DNA of 64,000 nucleotides from assembly GCF_019977295.1 (NCBI RefSeq), contig NZ_AP024651.1, positions 1,550,001 through 1,614,000 on the forward strand, in the 5' to 3' direction. The notes beneath the pieces were generated by a model. The model was not told the origin of the DNA. It did not search any database and saw only the letters and a program-made list of their open reading frames with translations. Origin of the DNA: Arthrobacter sp. StoSoilB20. Lineage in GTDB: Bacteria; Actinomycetota; Actinomycetes; Actinomycetales; Micrococcaceae. Below, in pieces: positions 25,767-34,984 of the stretch; the stretch's first letter is position 1; each line of letters begins with the position of its first letter. Made by a program: the position numbers and the translations under genes.

Positions 25767-28700
25767 GTGACCGAGTTCGTTGAGATGCCGTTGTTGCCGG
25801 ATTCCGATGGTGCCCATGGTGGCCGGTTTGTGTATGGGGTTGCTGAGTCGGTGAAGGGTGCTTTTGAGTCCGCAGCGTCGCGGGTTGATGAGCATTTGGG
25901 GTCGCGGACGCCGTTGGTGACCGGGGCGGGGGAGGATTTCCGGGGGCATTTTTCGGAGGTGTTCGCGGCGAACGCGGTGACGGCGTCCCGGGACGCGGAG
26001 TCCTTGGCCGCGGCGTTGCGGAAAGTCGCGGAGTATGTGGGCACCATGATCGAGCGTGCGCGGGAAGAGGATGACCGGCGTCGGGAGAACAACGAGTGGG
26101 TGCGGCGGCATAACAACCGCAACTGGCTTGAGCAGTTTGGTGACAGCCTTTGGGGTGAGGAGGCGCGTCCGAATATGGAGCCCGGGAGTGGGCCGTCGTT
26201 CCCGTCCGAGGCTCCGGTGCCGGGGTCGCGGGAGACCCCTGGCCCGGGTGGCGGGTTTGGGGGCGGGGTGTCCTCGGCGCGTCCGGAGTCGTTGCGGACT
26301 TTCGCTGCGGGTTCGCGTGGTCTGGATGAGGGTGTTGCGTCGGTGCCGGGGTCTTTGGAGTCGGAGTTGTCTTCGTTCGCGGACCGGTGCGGGTGGGGCC
26401 GGATCGACGCTGCTGGTGTGGTGAGCGCGTTCCGGCAGTATTTGGCGGCGAATGAGGCAGACGCGGGGTGGGCGTTGGTGGTCGCGGACGCGTTTGCTGC
26501 TGCCGGGGGTGAGGGTGCGGTCTCGACCCTGTCGGATGCGGCGGTGAACGAGGCGTTGGCCGCGGCGGGGGTTTCGGGGACCCGGACGGGGTTGGTCATT
26601 GACCCGCCGACGGCGGCCGGGGCGGTGCCCTCGTCCGGGTATGCCAATGATCCGGTGAACACGGCCACGGGGAATTTCATTGAACCGGAAACGGATCTGG
26701 GGTTCGCCGGGGCGGCCGCGGACCTGGCGGTCACAAGGATGTATAACTCTCTCGGTTCGGGCCTGGGCACTGTTGGGGTGTTTGGTCCGGGGTGGGCGTC
26801 GGTGCTGGACCAGCACCTGGTCCTGACTGATGAGGGGTGCCGGTGGGTGATGGCCGACGGCCGGGCGGTGGACTTCCCGCGTGAGGGTGCGGGTTGGGCC
26901 CGCGCCGTCGGGGAGAACTACTGGCTCACCCGCCACCCGGTCGAGGAACCGTGGTTGGCGGAGCTGACCTCGGTCCCCGAAGGTGTTACCGAGGTGTTGG
27001 TTGTGACTGATAACCAGGGCGGTTGGTGGGCTTACACCACTGCCGGGGTGTGGCTCGGGACCGGGGCAGGGCCCGGCCGGACCATCTCCGCCCACCGTGA
27101 AGCCGCGGCTGCATCTGTTGCGGAGACTGCGGTCGATGGTGGTGTGCCGGGTGTGGTGTGCCGGTTGGTGCATGTGCGGGGCCGGTTTGTGGAGATTGAT
27201 TACGTTGATGGTGTGGTCGGGGTGGTCCGTTCCTCGGATGGGCGCCGGGTTGAGTACGGGTACGACGCCGAGGGCCGTTTGGTCACCGTGGGCACGGAGA
27301 CCGGCACCCGTAGGTATGGGTGGAACGAGCAGGGCTTGATCGGGTCGGTGGTCTCGGCCGCGGGTGTGGTGGAGGCCGAAAACACGTATGACGAGGCCGG
27401 CCGGGTCATCATGCAGGTCACTCAGCATGGGCGGCGGACGCGGTTCGCTTATTTACCGGGCCGGGTCACGGTGGTCTCTGATGAGGACGGGTCCCGGTCG
27501 AATTCCTGGGTCGCTGATTCGAAGGGCCGCCTGGTGGGGGTGCTGGACGCGGAGGACCGGCGCCAGTCCATGTCTTATGACGGGCACTCGAATCTGGTGT
27601 CCTTGACCGAGCGTGACGGCGCGGTCACGGTCCATGGTTACGACACCCGGGGCCGGAAGATCCGGACCGTGACCCCGGAAGGCGCGGACCTGAGCTACGG
27701 CTGGGACGAGCAGGACCGTATCACCACCCTGGTGACCGCGTCCGGGTCCGTCGTGACCTATGAGTACGCCGATGAGCTGTCCCGGGACCCGTCCGTGGTG
27801 GTTGACCCGTTGGGTGGCCGGACCGAGCTGGTGTGGCGGGACGGGCTCCTGACCCAGGTCACGGACCCGGTTGGGGTCATGATTGGTTTTGAGTACGACG
27901 GGTTCGGGGACCTGACCGGAACGTCCAACGCCGCAGGTGACACCGCGAGGATTGTGCGGGACCGGGCGGGCCGTCCGGTGGCGGCGGTGAGCCCGTCGGG
28001 GGCTGAGACACGGTTCGGTTATGACGAGGCCGGGGTGTTGGTGCGTCGGGTGGACCCGGACGGGGCGGTGTGGGCGTTCGAGCACGACGCCGCGGGCCGG
28101 ACCACCGCGGTGGTCGCCCCGGATGGGGGCCGGACGGTGTTCGAGTACGCCCCCAACGGGGAACTGTCCCGCACCACCGACCCGCTCGGCCGGGTCGTGG
28201 AGCGGGTGGTTGATGAGCTGGGTAACCTCACGGCTGCGGTGTTGCCGGACGGGGGCAGGTGGGGCTTCACCCACGACAACCTCTCCCGGCTGGTGGGTAT
28301 CACGGACCCTGCCGGGCATGACTGGGTGCGGGAGTACGACACGGTCGGTGCCCTGACCGCCGTGATCGATCCGACCGGTGTCCGGACCGGGGCGGTCACC
28401 GACCGGACGGCCGGGACGGCGTCCCTGACGGACGCGTTCGCCGCGAATACTTATAGTTTTGATGAGTACGGCCGGCCCACGAAAATCGAATCTGTCGACG
28501 GGTCCGCGGAACTCATCACGTATGACGGTGCGGGCAACCCTGTCGAGTTGGTCGATGGTGAGGGCGGGTTGACGGTCCTGGGCCGTGACGCTGCGGGGAA
28601 GATTACCTCGATTACCTCACCGACGGGGGCGGTGACCCGGTTCGAGTACGACCACTGCGGCCGCCCGTGGAAGAGCATTGACCCGGTCGGGGCGGTCACG

Positions 28701-31391
28701 GAACTGTCCTACGACGTCGACCAGCGCCTCACCGCGAGGAGACTGCCCACCGGTGAGGTCGAAACGTTCGCTTACGACGCGTGTGGCCGGTTGACCGCGA
28801 AGCACACCCCCGGGGACGGGACGGCCCGGTACGGGTACGACAAGGTTGGGCGGCTGAGTTTTGCCCAGGATTCCTGGTACGGGACCCGCCGCTTCGAATA
28901 CAACCTCGCCGGGGAACTGACCGGGACCATCAACGGGGTGGGTGGCAGGACCGGCTTCGAGTACGACACCCGCGGCCGGCTCACCCGCATCACCGACCCC
29001 AATGGTGGGGTCACGACCCGCACGTATACGGCCACGGACCAAGTCGATTCGGTGACGGACCCGCTCGGGAGGGTCACCACGGCGACCTACGACGCGGCAG
29101 GCCGGCAACTCTCCCAGACGGACCCGGACGGGCACGCCACCACCTGGGCCTACGACGCCGCGGGCCGGGAAGCGTCCACCTCGGTGGACGGTGCCCTGAT
29201 CGCCGCCATTGAACGTGACGTGGCCGGCCGGCGGGTGGTCATCACCGACCATACCGGCGGGGCGGGGTATGCGGTGGAGCGCGAACTGTGCTTTGACCGC
29301 CGCGGCCTCCTCACCCGCCGCTCCAACGGGACCGGGACCGGGACCGGGAGTCAGGTGTTGGGGTGGGAGTATGACGGTGACGGGAACCGCACCGCCTTCA
29401 CAGACCCCACCGGCACCACCACCCGTTACATCCGCGACGCCGCGGGCCGGGTCGTGAAGGTGTCGAACCCGTTGCTCGGGGACGCGGCCTTCACCCACGA
29501 TGCCTCCGGGCGGATCACCACCGCGACCGCCGGGGAATACTCACAGGAATGGGTGTATCGGGGAGGGGCACTCGTCGAGCACACACGCACCACCACCGCC
29601 GACAACGGCACCAACCCTCCGGGTGCTGCTGATGTGACGTTGATCGGTCGTGAGGACGGCGGCCGGATTACCGGTCTGTCCAGGGGCGGGGTCGTGACCC
29701 GGTACGGGTACGACACTGCCGGGCAAATGGTCTCCGCCACCACCACTGTGACTGGCTCGGAGGCGTCGGGTTCGGTGGTGGGGTGGGAGTACGACGCCGG
29801 TGGGCGGCTTCTCCGCGAAACCACCCCCACCGGGGCGCGCACTTTTGAGTACGACGCCGCAGGTCAGCTGTCGTCTGTGACGGAACCTGACGGTTCGGTC
29901 ACCGAGTTTGTGTATGACGGGCTGGGCCGCCGGGTCAGGGTGATCGGGGCCGACGGGTCCTGGACCGAATACGCCTGGGGCCCCACCGGCTACCTCACCG
30001 GCACCATCGAGAAGGATCGGGACGGGGCCGAACGAAACCGGCACCGGCTCCACGTCGACGCGCTCGGTGAACTCGCCACCGTGGACGGCACACCATTGTG
30101 GTGGGACACCGCAGCGCCCGTGCCGACCCTCGCCGGTGCCAACACAACCCAGGTGTTGTCCCTGCCCGGCGGTGTCACCGGCATCGGCGACGCGTGGACC
30201 ACGCCCGGGTGGCGTGCCGCCCGCCCCACCGATCAGCACGATCCCTGGGCCGTCCTCGGCACCCCCACCACACCCAACCCGGGCAGCCCCTTAGCTGCTA
30301 TTGCTGGTGGTCTGGGTGGTGTGTTGCCCGCCGGTATCGGCCTGACCGCCGGTGGCGGGATCGACATCGCAGGGCTCGAATGGCTCGGCAAACGCGCGTA
30401 CGACCCGGCCACCCGGGGATTCCTCTCCACCGACCCCCTCGCCCCCGTCCTCGGCGCGGGCTGGGACGGGAACCCCTACTCCTACGCCGGAAACAACCCC
30501 CTCAACACCACCGACCCCACCGGCCTGCGGCCCCTGACCGACGCGGACCTGAAAGCCTACGACGGGTCCTCCCGCGGCGCCATCGCCGCAGCGGGGGACT
30601 GGCTCGGAGACAACTGGGAATACGTCGTGGGAGGGGCCGCTGTGGTCGGCGGGGCCGTGTTGATGTTCGTCCCCGGCGGACAACTCGCGGGCATGGGATT
30701 GATGAGCTTCGGCGCCGACGTCGTCATCCAAAAAGCAACCACCGGCCACGTCAACTGGGGCCAAGCAGCGATCTCCGGCGGCCTCGGCATGATCGGCGGC
30801 GGGGTCGGGATGATGGCGGGCAAACTCGTCAACAATCCCGTGGCCCGGATGGCCGTGGAAAACGGAGTTGAAGGGGCGATCAGCGGAGCCGGGGGCTACC
30901 TTACCGGCCCAGGACCCCACACCCCAACGGGCCTCCTCGGCGCAACAGCCCTCGGCGGAGGAACAGGCGCACTCCCCATCGGAGGCGCCGCAAACAGGGT
31001 CGACCTCCGGGCCCTGCCCACGACCCGCCTCGGCGAATTGCCGCCTTCACCAATGGTTTCGTCTAATCCGGCTGGATCGGCATTCATTGCTAGCGCAGAC
31101 GGAGTTGTGATACCGACGAGTCGTACCACCTTGGAAACAGGTTTTCAAAGAGCGGGTTTTCATGGTGTACCGACAACTTCCCCAGGGATGATGTACAGCA
31201 TGCCGGATGGTAGTCTAGTGCGAATTATGGAACCTTCAGGCGCTGCCCAACTTAGGGCTTCATTTACGAATGCGAATGATGGCTTGATCAATCCTTTTAC
31301 TGGAAAGCCAGTGCAGCCGCCGAGTGGTCTTACGAGGTCTGACCGGGTTCTCTATGTCCGCGAACGCACGCACGTCAACCTGATGCCATGA
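25767..31391 (+). CDS. Rhs/YD-repeat polymorphic toxin with unassigned C-terminal toxin tip
   Basis: 1,874 residues from GTG at 25767. Regions: residues 1-110, helical WXG/LXG-like secretion domain (VAESVKGAFESAASRVDEHL ... EYVGTMIERAREEDD); Pro/Gly linker; second helical region to ~290; DUF6531-type entry (YANDPVNTATGNFIEPETDL) near 295; then more than 20 YD repeats (YDxxGR...) forming the Rhs shell; hyperconserved core end with GFLSTDP and PYSYAGNNPLNTTDPTGL near 1545-1586. After this comes a Gly/Ala-rich, membrane-like pre-toxin segment and, from about residue 1758, a tip encoded by clearly AT-richer DNA (31040 onward). The tip contains SPGMMYSMPDGSLVRIMEPS, NPFTGKPVQPP and RERTHVNLMP; I cannot assign it to a known nuclease or deaminase. 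The stop overlaps the next gene (ATGA), as expected for a toxin-immunity pair. Confidence 0.88.
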   Translation: MTEFVEMPLLPDSDGAHGGRFVYGVAESVKGAFESAASRVDEHLGSRTPLVTGAGEDFRGHFSEVFAANAVTASRDAESLAAALRKVAEYVGTMIERAREEDDRRRENNEWVRRHNNRNWLEQFGDSLWGEEARPNMEPGSGPSFPSEAPVPGSRETPGPGGGFGGGVSSARPESLRTFAAGSRGLDEGVASVPGSLESELSSFADRCGWGRIDAAGVVSAFRQYLAANEADAGWALVVADAFAAAGGEGAVSTLSDAAVNEALAAAGVSGTRTGLVIDPPTAAGAVPSSGYANDPVNTATGNFIEPETDLGFAGAAADLAVTRMYNSLGSGLGTVGVFGPGWASVLDQHLVLTDEGCRWVMADGRAVDFPREGAGWARAVGENYWLTRHPVEEPWLAELTSVPEGVTEVLVVTDNQGGWWAYTTAGVWLGTGAGPGRTISAHREAAAASVAETAVDGGVPGVVCRLVHVRGRFVEIDYVDGVVGVVRSSDGRRVEYGYDAEGRLVTVGTETGTRRYGWNEQGLIGSVVSAAGVVEAENTYDEAGRVIMQVTQHGRRTRFAYLPGRVTVVSDEDGSRSNSWVADSKGRLVGVLDAEDRRQSMSYDGHSNLVSLTERDGAVTVHGYDTRGRKIRTVTPEGADLSYGWDEQDRITTLVTASGSVVTYEYADELSRDPSVVVDPLGGRTELVWRDGLLTQVTDPVGVMIGFEYDGFGDLTGTSNAAGDTARIVRDRAGRPVAAVSPSGAETRFGYDEAGVLVRRVDPDGAVWAFEHDAAGRTTAVVAPDGGRTVFEYAPNGELSRTTDPLGRVVERVVDELGNLTAAVLPDGGRWGFTHDNLSRLVGITDPAGHDWVREYDTVGALTAVIDPTGVRTGAVTDRTAGTASLTDAFAANTYSFDEYGRPTKIESVDGSAELITYDGAGNPVELVDGEGGLTVLGRDAAGKITSITSPTGAVTRFEYDHCGRPWKSIDPVGAVTELSYDVDQRLTARRLPTGEVETFAYDACGRLTAKHTPGDGTARYGYDKVGRLSFAQDSWYGTRRFEYNLAGELTGTINGVGGRTGFEYDTRGRLTRITDPNGGVTTRTYTATDQVDSVTDPLGRVTTATYDAAGRQLSQTDPDGHATTWAYDAAGREASTSVDGALIAAIERDVAGRRVVITDHTGGAGYAVERELCFDRRGLLTRRSNGTGTGTGSQVLGWEYDGDGNRTAFTDPTGTTTRYIRDAAGRVVKVSNPLLGDAAFTHDASGRITTATAGEYSQEWVYRGGALVEHTRTTTADNGTNPPGAADVTLIGREDGGRITGLSRGGVVTRYGYDTAGQMVSATTTVTGSEASGSVVGWEYDAGGRLLRETTPTGARTFEYDAAGQLSSVTEPDGSVTEFVYDGLGRRVRVIGADGSWTEYAWGPTGYLTGTIEKDRDGAERNRHRLHVDALGELATVDGTPLWWDTAAPVPTLAGANTTQVLSLPGGVTGIGDAWTTPGWRAARPTDQHDPWAVLGTPTTPNPGSPLAAIAGGLGGVLPAGIGLTAGGGIDIAGLEWLGKRAYDPATRGFLSTDPLAPVLGAGWDGNPYSYAGNNPLNTTDPTGLRPLTDADLKAYDGSSRGAIAAAGDWLGDNWEYVVGGAAVVGGAVLMFVPGGQLAGMGLMSFGADVVIQKATTGHVNWGQAAISGGLGMIGGGVGMMAGKLVNNPVARMAVENGVEGAISGAGGYLTGPGPHTPTGLLGATALGGGTGALPIGGAANRVDLRALPTTRLGELPPSPMVSSNPAGSAFIASADGVVIPTSRTTLETGFQRAGFHGVPTTSPGMMYSMPDGSLVRIMEPSGAAQLRASFTNANDGLINPFTGKPVQPPSGLTRSDRVLYVRERTHVNLMP

Positions 31392-31753
31392 CTAATCACC
31401 GCTTCGCCCTTCTCAGGGACGCTCTGCCATTGTCGGTAACGCACATAGTGGCCAACGACCCATTCGTGTGCATAATGGGCGAGAATTGGTCGCTTGCGTT
31501 GAACTGCCCGTGGGAACTTGAAACACCAGAAGGCACGATTCCTTGGGAATCCGAAAACCTTGAGGCTGAGGCAGAGAGGTTAATCGGTAGCTCACTTGAG
31601 GCCATATCTGCGGCGACCCCTGGGGCTTCGGATCTTGTTTTTCATTTTACGGGGGAATGCTCAATTCATGTTTTCGCTGATACGGACCTTCTCCCTTGGG
31701 TAATGCGAGTGCCTGGCCTCACATTTGACGGTCAGAAAAGTTTGTTTGAATAA
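31388..31753 (+). CDS. Putative immunity protein of the Rhs toxin
   Basis: 121 residues starting inside the Rhs stop codon (ATGA), implying coupled translation. No signal peptide or membrane segment, so it should be cytosolic, as needed to protect the producer. Pattern LPLSVTHIVANDPFVCIMGENWSLALNCPWELETPEGT, spread over two strands and a turn, recalls the DUF6188-type small beta-rich proteins often found next to actinobacterial toxins, but I recognise this only by general pattern. Acidic (many Glu/Asp). Base composition is AT-rich like the toxin tip, which suggests the two were acquired together. Confidence 0.6.
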   Translation: MTNHRFALLRDALPLSVTHIVANDPFVCIMGENWSLALNCPWELETPEGTIPWESENLEAEAERLIGSSLEAISAATPGASDLVFHFTGECSIHVFADTDLLPWVMRVPGLTFDGQKSLFE

Positions 31754-32088
31754 AATGTGGTGACATATTTCCAGACAGCTGCTCTTTCACTTAACGCGTT
31801 TTCTATTCATTAGACAAAAGTTGACCTTGCTAGTTGGGTAACTTCCGGACCTTACCTATGCGACGGCAATATGCTCATCTGGCCGAGACAGCCGAAAAAG
31901 CCTAGCGTTGGGTAGGGGGAGGGACAAGCATCCCGCAGTTTTCACGATTGCTGCAGGGGTTACCCAATCGCTGGGGGGCGTCTTCCATAGGGCCGATTCT
32001 GCAGTCTTACCCCCGACCCGATACCAGTTGCCGCGGTAGGGACTCTGGTGCTCGCCAATGAATAGGGCACGTATCTCAAGGAGGAAAC
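31754..32088. other. 335-bp AT-richer spacer within the immunity array
   Basis: No gene with a ribosome site is seen. A reverse-strand frame (31856-32101) overlaps the ribosome site of the next gene and is probably chance. The stretch may be the remnant of a displaced toxin tip or immunity gene, as is common downstream of Rhs loci. The ribosome site AAGGAGG of the next gene lies at its right end. Confidence 0.3.
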
Positions 32089-32529
32089 ATGAGCGCATCA
32101 ACGGGTCGGGAGGTGTCAGGCCATCTATCCGAGAAGTCGCAGAGGCAACTCCGGAGGGATCGATGGGTTTTTTGGACGATCGTGTCCTCGGCCTTACTGG
32201 TGCCTGTCGCTATATTTATTGTGGCGACGGTTTCGGATGCGTATGACGAGACTCATAGAGTGTCCATTGAATGCACGGTTATGGGTGCGGAGGGCGGTCT
32301 CGGGTCAGGGGGAGGGACCTGGTCGCGGGTGCAGATAAGCACCTCCGATTGTGGAACCCTGACGTTGACAAGGGGTATCACCGAGTCGAACCGGGATGCC
32401 GTGGCAAGCGAATTGGCCGGCGGTGGACGCTTCGCCTTCCAGATTGGCGCAACAACACAATCAACGTGGAAGTTGCACGAGATGTTACGCATCACGCCGA
32501 TGGTCTATTCATTTCAACAAATCGACTGA
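32089..32529 (+). CDS. Single-pass membrane protein of unknown function
   Basis: 146 residues with an excellent ribosome site (AAGGAGGAAAC before ATG). A basic N-terminal segment (SEKSQRQLRRDRW) precedes one transmembrane helix (FWTIVSSALLVPVAIFIVA, about 28-46); the rest, about 95 residues with two cysteines (IECTVMGAEGG and STSDCGTLTL), should face outside and could form a disulphide. I do not recognise a named family. It lies between immunity-like genes of the Rhs island, but its membrane topology differs from usual immunity proteins against cytosolic toxins. It might protect against a membrane- or envelope-acting effector. Confidence 0.6.
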   Translation: MSASTGREVSGHLSEKSQRQLRRDRWVFWTIVSSALLVPVAIFIVATVSDAYDETHRVSIECTVMGAEGGLGSGGGTWSRVQISTSDCGTLTLTRGITESNRDAVASELAGGGRFAFQIGATTQSTWKLHEMLRITPMVYSFQQID

Positions 32530-32553
32530 GCTAGTGGAACAGCCCGGACATGG

Positions 32554-32784
32554 ATGATAATGTGCTGGATTCTTGAAACACCTGGATACGAGGTAGACGA
32601 CCCTCGTGAAGAGCTGCTTCAGGAGTGCCTCCCGGGCCATTCCTCAGCTGTCGATGACGGAGAATCTGATGTCTTACGAACGGCCATATCGGCAGTGTTG
32701 CGGACCATTGATAATGAGGATCTCGTCTCGCACGTCGACGCTACGGAAACTCGGTTGAGGGAGCTCCTTCACGATGTGAAATGA
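32554..32784 (+). CDS. Small hypothetical protein, possibly a truncated orphan gene
   Basis: 76 residues, acidic, with a predicted C-terminal helix (LVSHVDATETRLRELLHDVK). There is no clear ribosome site before ATG 32554 or the alternative ATG 32560, and the protein begins abruptly, so it may be the 3' remnant of an immunity gene. It is included because it lies in a same-strand run of short genes between the membrane protein and the SMI1-like gene. Confidence 0.3.
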   Translation: MIMCWILETPGYEVDDPREELLQECLPGHSSAVDDGESDVLRTAISAVLRTIDNEDLVSHVDATETRLRELLHDVK

Positions 32785-32841
32785 ACTGTAGAGTCTGTTC
32801 GAGAATTCAGATGTGCTTGACGGCCACTGGGAGGAAAACCA

Positions 32842-33177
32842 TTGACGCAGAATCTTGCATTGCCAGTTCTTTATGACCGCATGATCGAGCGAGGCATAGT
32901 GGATCTGGAACCTTGGGAACTCCTACGAGGAGCACAGCAGGCGCAGCGAATGAAACACACAGACGAGGTTTTCCCTGGCTGGAACCTGATTCCTTTTGCC
33001 TGCAGGTCCGATAACGATGATGTGGCCTGCTGGACCGGAAAGAACGTCGTGGTCGTCGATGACTACGACGTGATGCGGGACGCAACTGGGGCGGCCGTAC
33101 GCCACCAGGCAGCGGAATACCACTCGATGGATGAGTGGCTGATTGCGGCAGTACGGGATTTCATGGAGTTTGACTGA
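32842..33177 (+). CDS. SMI1/KNR4-like small protein, orphan immunity candidate
   Basis: 111 residues from TTG at 32842 with GGGAGGAAAACCA before it. The second half, IPFACRSDNDDVACWTG through SMDEWLIAAVRDFMEF, follows the SMI1/KNR4 immunity pattern: a strand ending in a polar Asp/Asn turn, a hydrophobic strand VVVVDDY, and a closing amphipathic helix. Such proteins neutralise diverse polymorphic toxins. It is probably a cytosolic orphan immunity gene; the cognate toxin tip is not in the window. Family level is moderately sure; partner is unknown. Confidence 0.5.
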   Translation: MTQNLALPVLYDRMIERGIVDLEPWELLRGAQQAQRMKHTDEVFPGWNLIPFACRSDNDDVACWTGKNVVVVDDYDVMRDATGAAVRHQAAEYHSMDEWLIAAVRDFMEFD

Positions 33178-33194
33178 ACCAGCGTCGCAGCACA

Positions 33195-33229
33195 TCGAGT
33201 GCCCCCAGCTTCTGGCCGGAGGCACTCGA
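33195..33229. terminator. Hairpin between convergent SMI1-like and DUF885 genes
   Basis: Perfect 9-bp stem TCGAGTGCC (33195-33203)/GGCACTCGA (33221-33229) with a 17-nt loop, in the 58-nt gap where the two genes converge. Confidence 0.5.
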
Positions 33230-33235
33230 GCCGGG

Positions 33236-34918
33236 TCAGCCCAGCAACGCCCGGCGCAGCACGTCCAAACCGACCGAGCCGATGTTCAACGCCTTGCTGT
33301 GGAAGGACTTGAGGTCGAAGTCTTCACGGGACTCCAGCTCGGCACGGATCTGCTCCCACAGACGCTGCCCCACCTTGTAGGACGGAGCTTGTCCCGGCCA
33401 GCCCAGGTAGCGGGTGAATTCGAACTGAAGCTGGCCTTCGCTGATGTCGAGGTTGGCCTTGAGGAAGTCGAAGCCCTTCTCCGGCGTCCAGGTGCCGGTG
33501 CCCCAGCGTTCGGGGACGGGCAGTTCCAGGTGCACACCGATATCGAACACTACGCGGGCTGCCCGCATCCGCTGGCCATCGAGCATGCCCATGTGGTCAC
33601 CTGGGTCTTTGAGGTAGCCCAGTTCCAGCATGAGCTGCTCGGCGTAGAGCGCCCAGCCTTCACCGTGGCCTGAGACCCAGCAGACGTTGCGGCGCCAGTT
33701 GTTCAAGAGTTCCCGGCGGTATGTTGCCGTGGCGACTTGGAGGTGGTGGCCGGGCACCCCTTCGTGGAAAACGGTGGTGGTTTCGGACCAGGTGGTGAAG
33801 GTGTCTTCGCCTGCCGGCACTGACCACCACATGCGTCCGGGCCGGGAGAAGTCGTCGGAAGGGCCGGTGTAGTAGATGCCGCCCTCGTCGGTGGGGGCAA
33901 TCATGCATTCGAGGGTCTTCATAACGTCCGGGATGTCGAAGTGGACATCGGCCAGCTCGGAGACAGCGCGGTCGGAGAGTTCCTGCATCCAGGCTTTCAA
34001 GGCGTCGGTGCCCTTGATCTGGCGGGCAGGGTCGCTATTGAGTACGGCCTTGGCTTCTTCAATGGAGGCGCCGGGCTTGATCTGCGCCGCGACCTTTTCC
34101 TGCTCGCCGATAAGCCTCTCGAGCTCCTGAACGCCCCAAGCGTAGGTCTCTTCCAGATCTACTTCGGCCCCAACGAATGAACGCGAGGCCAGCGCGTAGC
34201 GTTCGCGCCCGACTGCATCCTTCTCCGGCGCCAGGGGCAACAGTTCGTCCCGAAGGAATTCACCCAAGGCGCTGTACGCAGAACGCGCGGCCGCAGTCCC
34301 GGCGTCGAGCTTTGACTGAACCTCGGCGGGCAGCGGGGAGCCACCAATAGCAGCGTTGGTGGCCATTTTGGCGAAGAAGCCATCCTCTGAGGCGTAGCGG
34401 CCGGTCTGCTCGATCACGATCCGGACCTGGCGGGCGGCGGCTACTTTCCCGGCGTCGGCAGCGGAGCGAAGCGACTCAATGTAGCCCGCAATGGCGCCAG
34501 GAACGTTGGCTGCACGGCCGGCAAGGTGTTCCCACTGTTCAACGGTCTCGGTAGGCATGAGATCGAAAATGGCGCGGATGTCCTGGGCAGGAGAGGCAAT
34601 GTTGTTCAGGTCGGCGAGGTCCCAACCCGACTCGTGGATCTCCAATTCCAGGCCGAGCCGCTCGCGCATGGCGTCCAGGGTGACGGCATCCACGTCGTCC
34701 GACGGCTCAAGGCCTGCCAGGGCATCCAGGGCCAACCTTGTGGCCTCCGCGTGAGCCTCGGCACCGGCAGGGGAGTAGTCCTGGTATTCGGTTTCGTGTC
34801 CCGGCAGGCCCAGCGTGGTGGCAAAGCCGGGATTGAGTTCGATCAACTTTTCTGTGTACGCGTCAGCTACGGCATCGATGGCGGACTTCGGGCGTACTGG
34901 AGTGTTTGCAGTAGTCAC
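33236..34918 (-). CDS. DUF885-family zinc peptidase-like protein
   Basis: 560 residues, mostly helical, ending in the DUF885 metallopeptidase-like core. Near residue 384 it has TVFHEGVPGHHLQVA, a variant of the HExxH zinc site with PGHH, followed by CWVSGHGEGWALYAEQLMLE that supplies the third ligand Glu. No signal peptide is seen, so it should be cytosolic. Relatives are often annotated as hypothetical or carboxypeptidase-like; the substrate is unknown. GTG start at 34916-34918. It lies 66 nt past accE on the same strand and is the boundary between accE and the inserted Rhs region. Confidence 0.8.
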   Translation of the reverse strand: MTTANTPVRPKSAIDAVADAYTEKLIELNPGFATTLGLPGHETEYQDYSPAGAEAHAEATRLALDALAGLEPSDDVDAVTLDAMRERLGLELEIHESGWDLADLNNIASPAQDIRAIFDLMPTETVEQWEHLAGRAANVPGAIAGYIESLRSAADAGKVAAARQVRIVIEQTGRYASEDGFFAKMATNAAIGGSPLPAEVQSKLDAGTAAARSAYSALGEFLRDELLPLAPEKDAVGRERYALASRSFVGAEVDLEETYAWGVQELERLIGEQEKVAAQIKPGASIEEAKAVLNSDPARQIKGTDALKAWMQELSDRAVSELADVHFDIPDVMKTLECMIAPTDEGGIYYTGPSDDFSRPGRMWWSVPAGEDTFTTWSETTTVFHEGVPGHHLQVATATYRRELLNNWRRNVCWVSGHGEGWALYAEQLMLELGYLKDPGDHMGMLDGQRMRAARVVFDIGVHLELPVPERWGTGTWTPEKGFDFLKANLDISEGQLQFEFTRYLGWPGQAPSYKVGQRLWEQIRAELESREDFDLKSFHSKALNIGSVGLDVLRRALLG

Positions 34919-34984
34919 CCACAGAGCCTAGCCGCGACACCGCTTACGTGAAAGGGTTGTTGAACTTTTCTACGTGCGGGAAAA

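Noticed and set aside
25494-27428. Long minus-strand frames opposite the Rhs gene
   Set aside because: Arg/Pro/His-rich shadow products typical of antisense to YD-repeat DNA.
31856-32101. 81-codon minus-strand frame in the immunity array
   Set aside because: Overlaps the ribosome site and start of the convincing plus-strand gene at 32089; no ribosome site of its own and no recognisable family.
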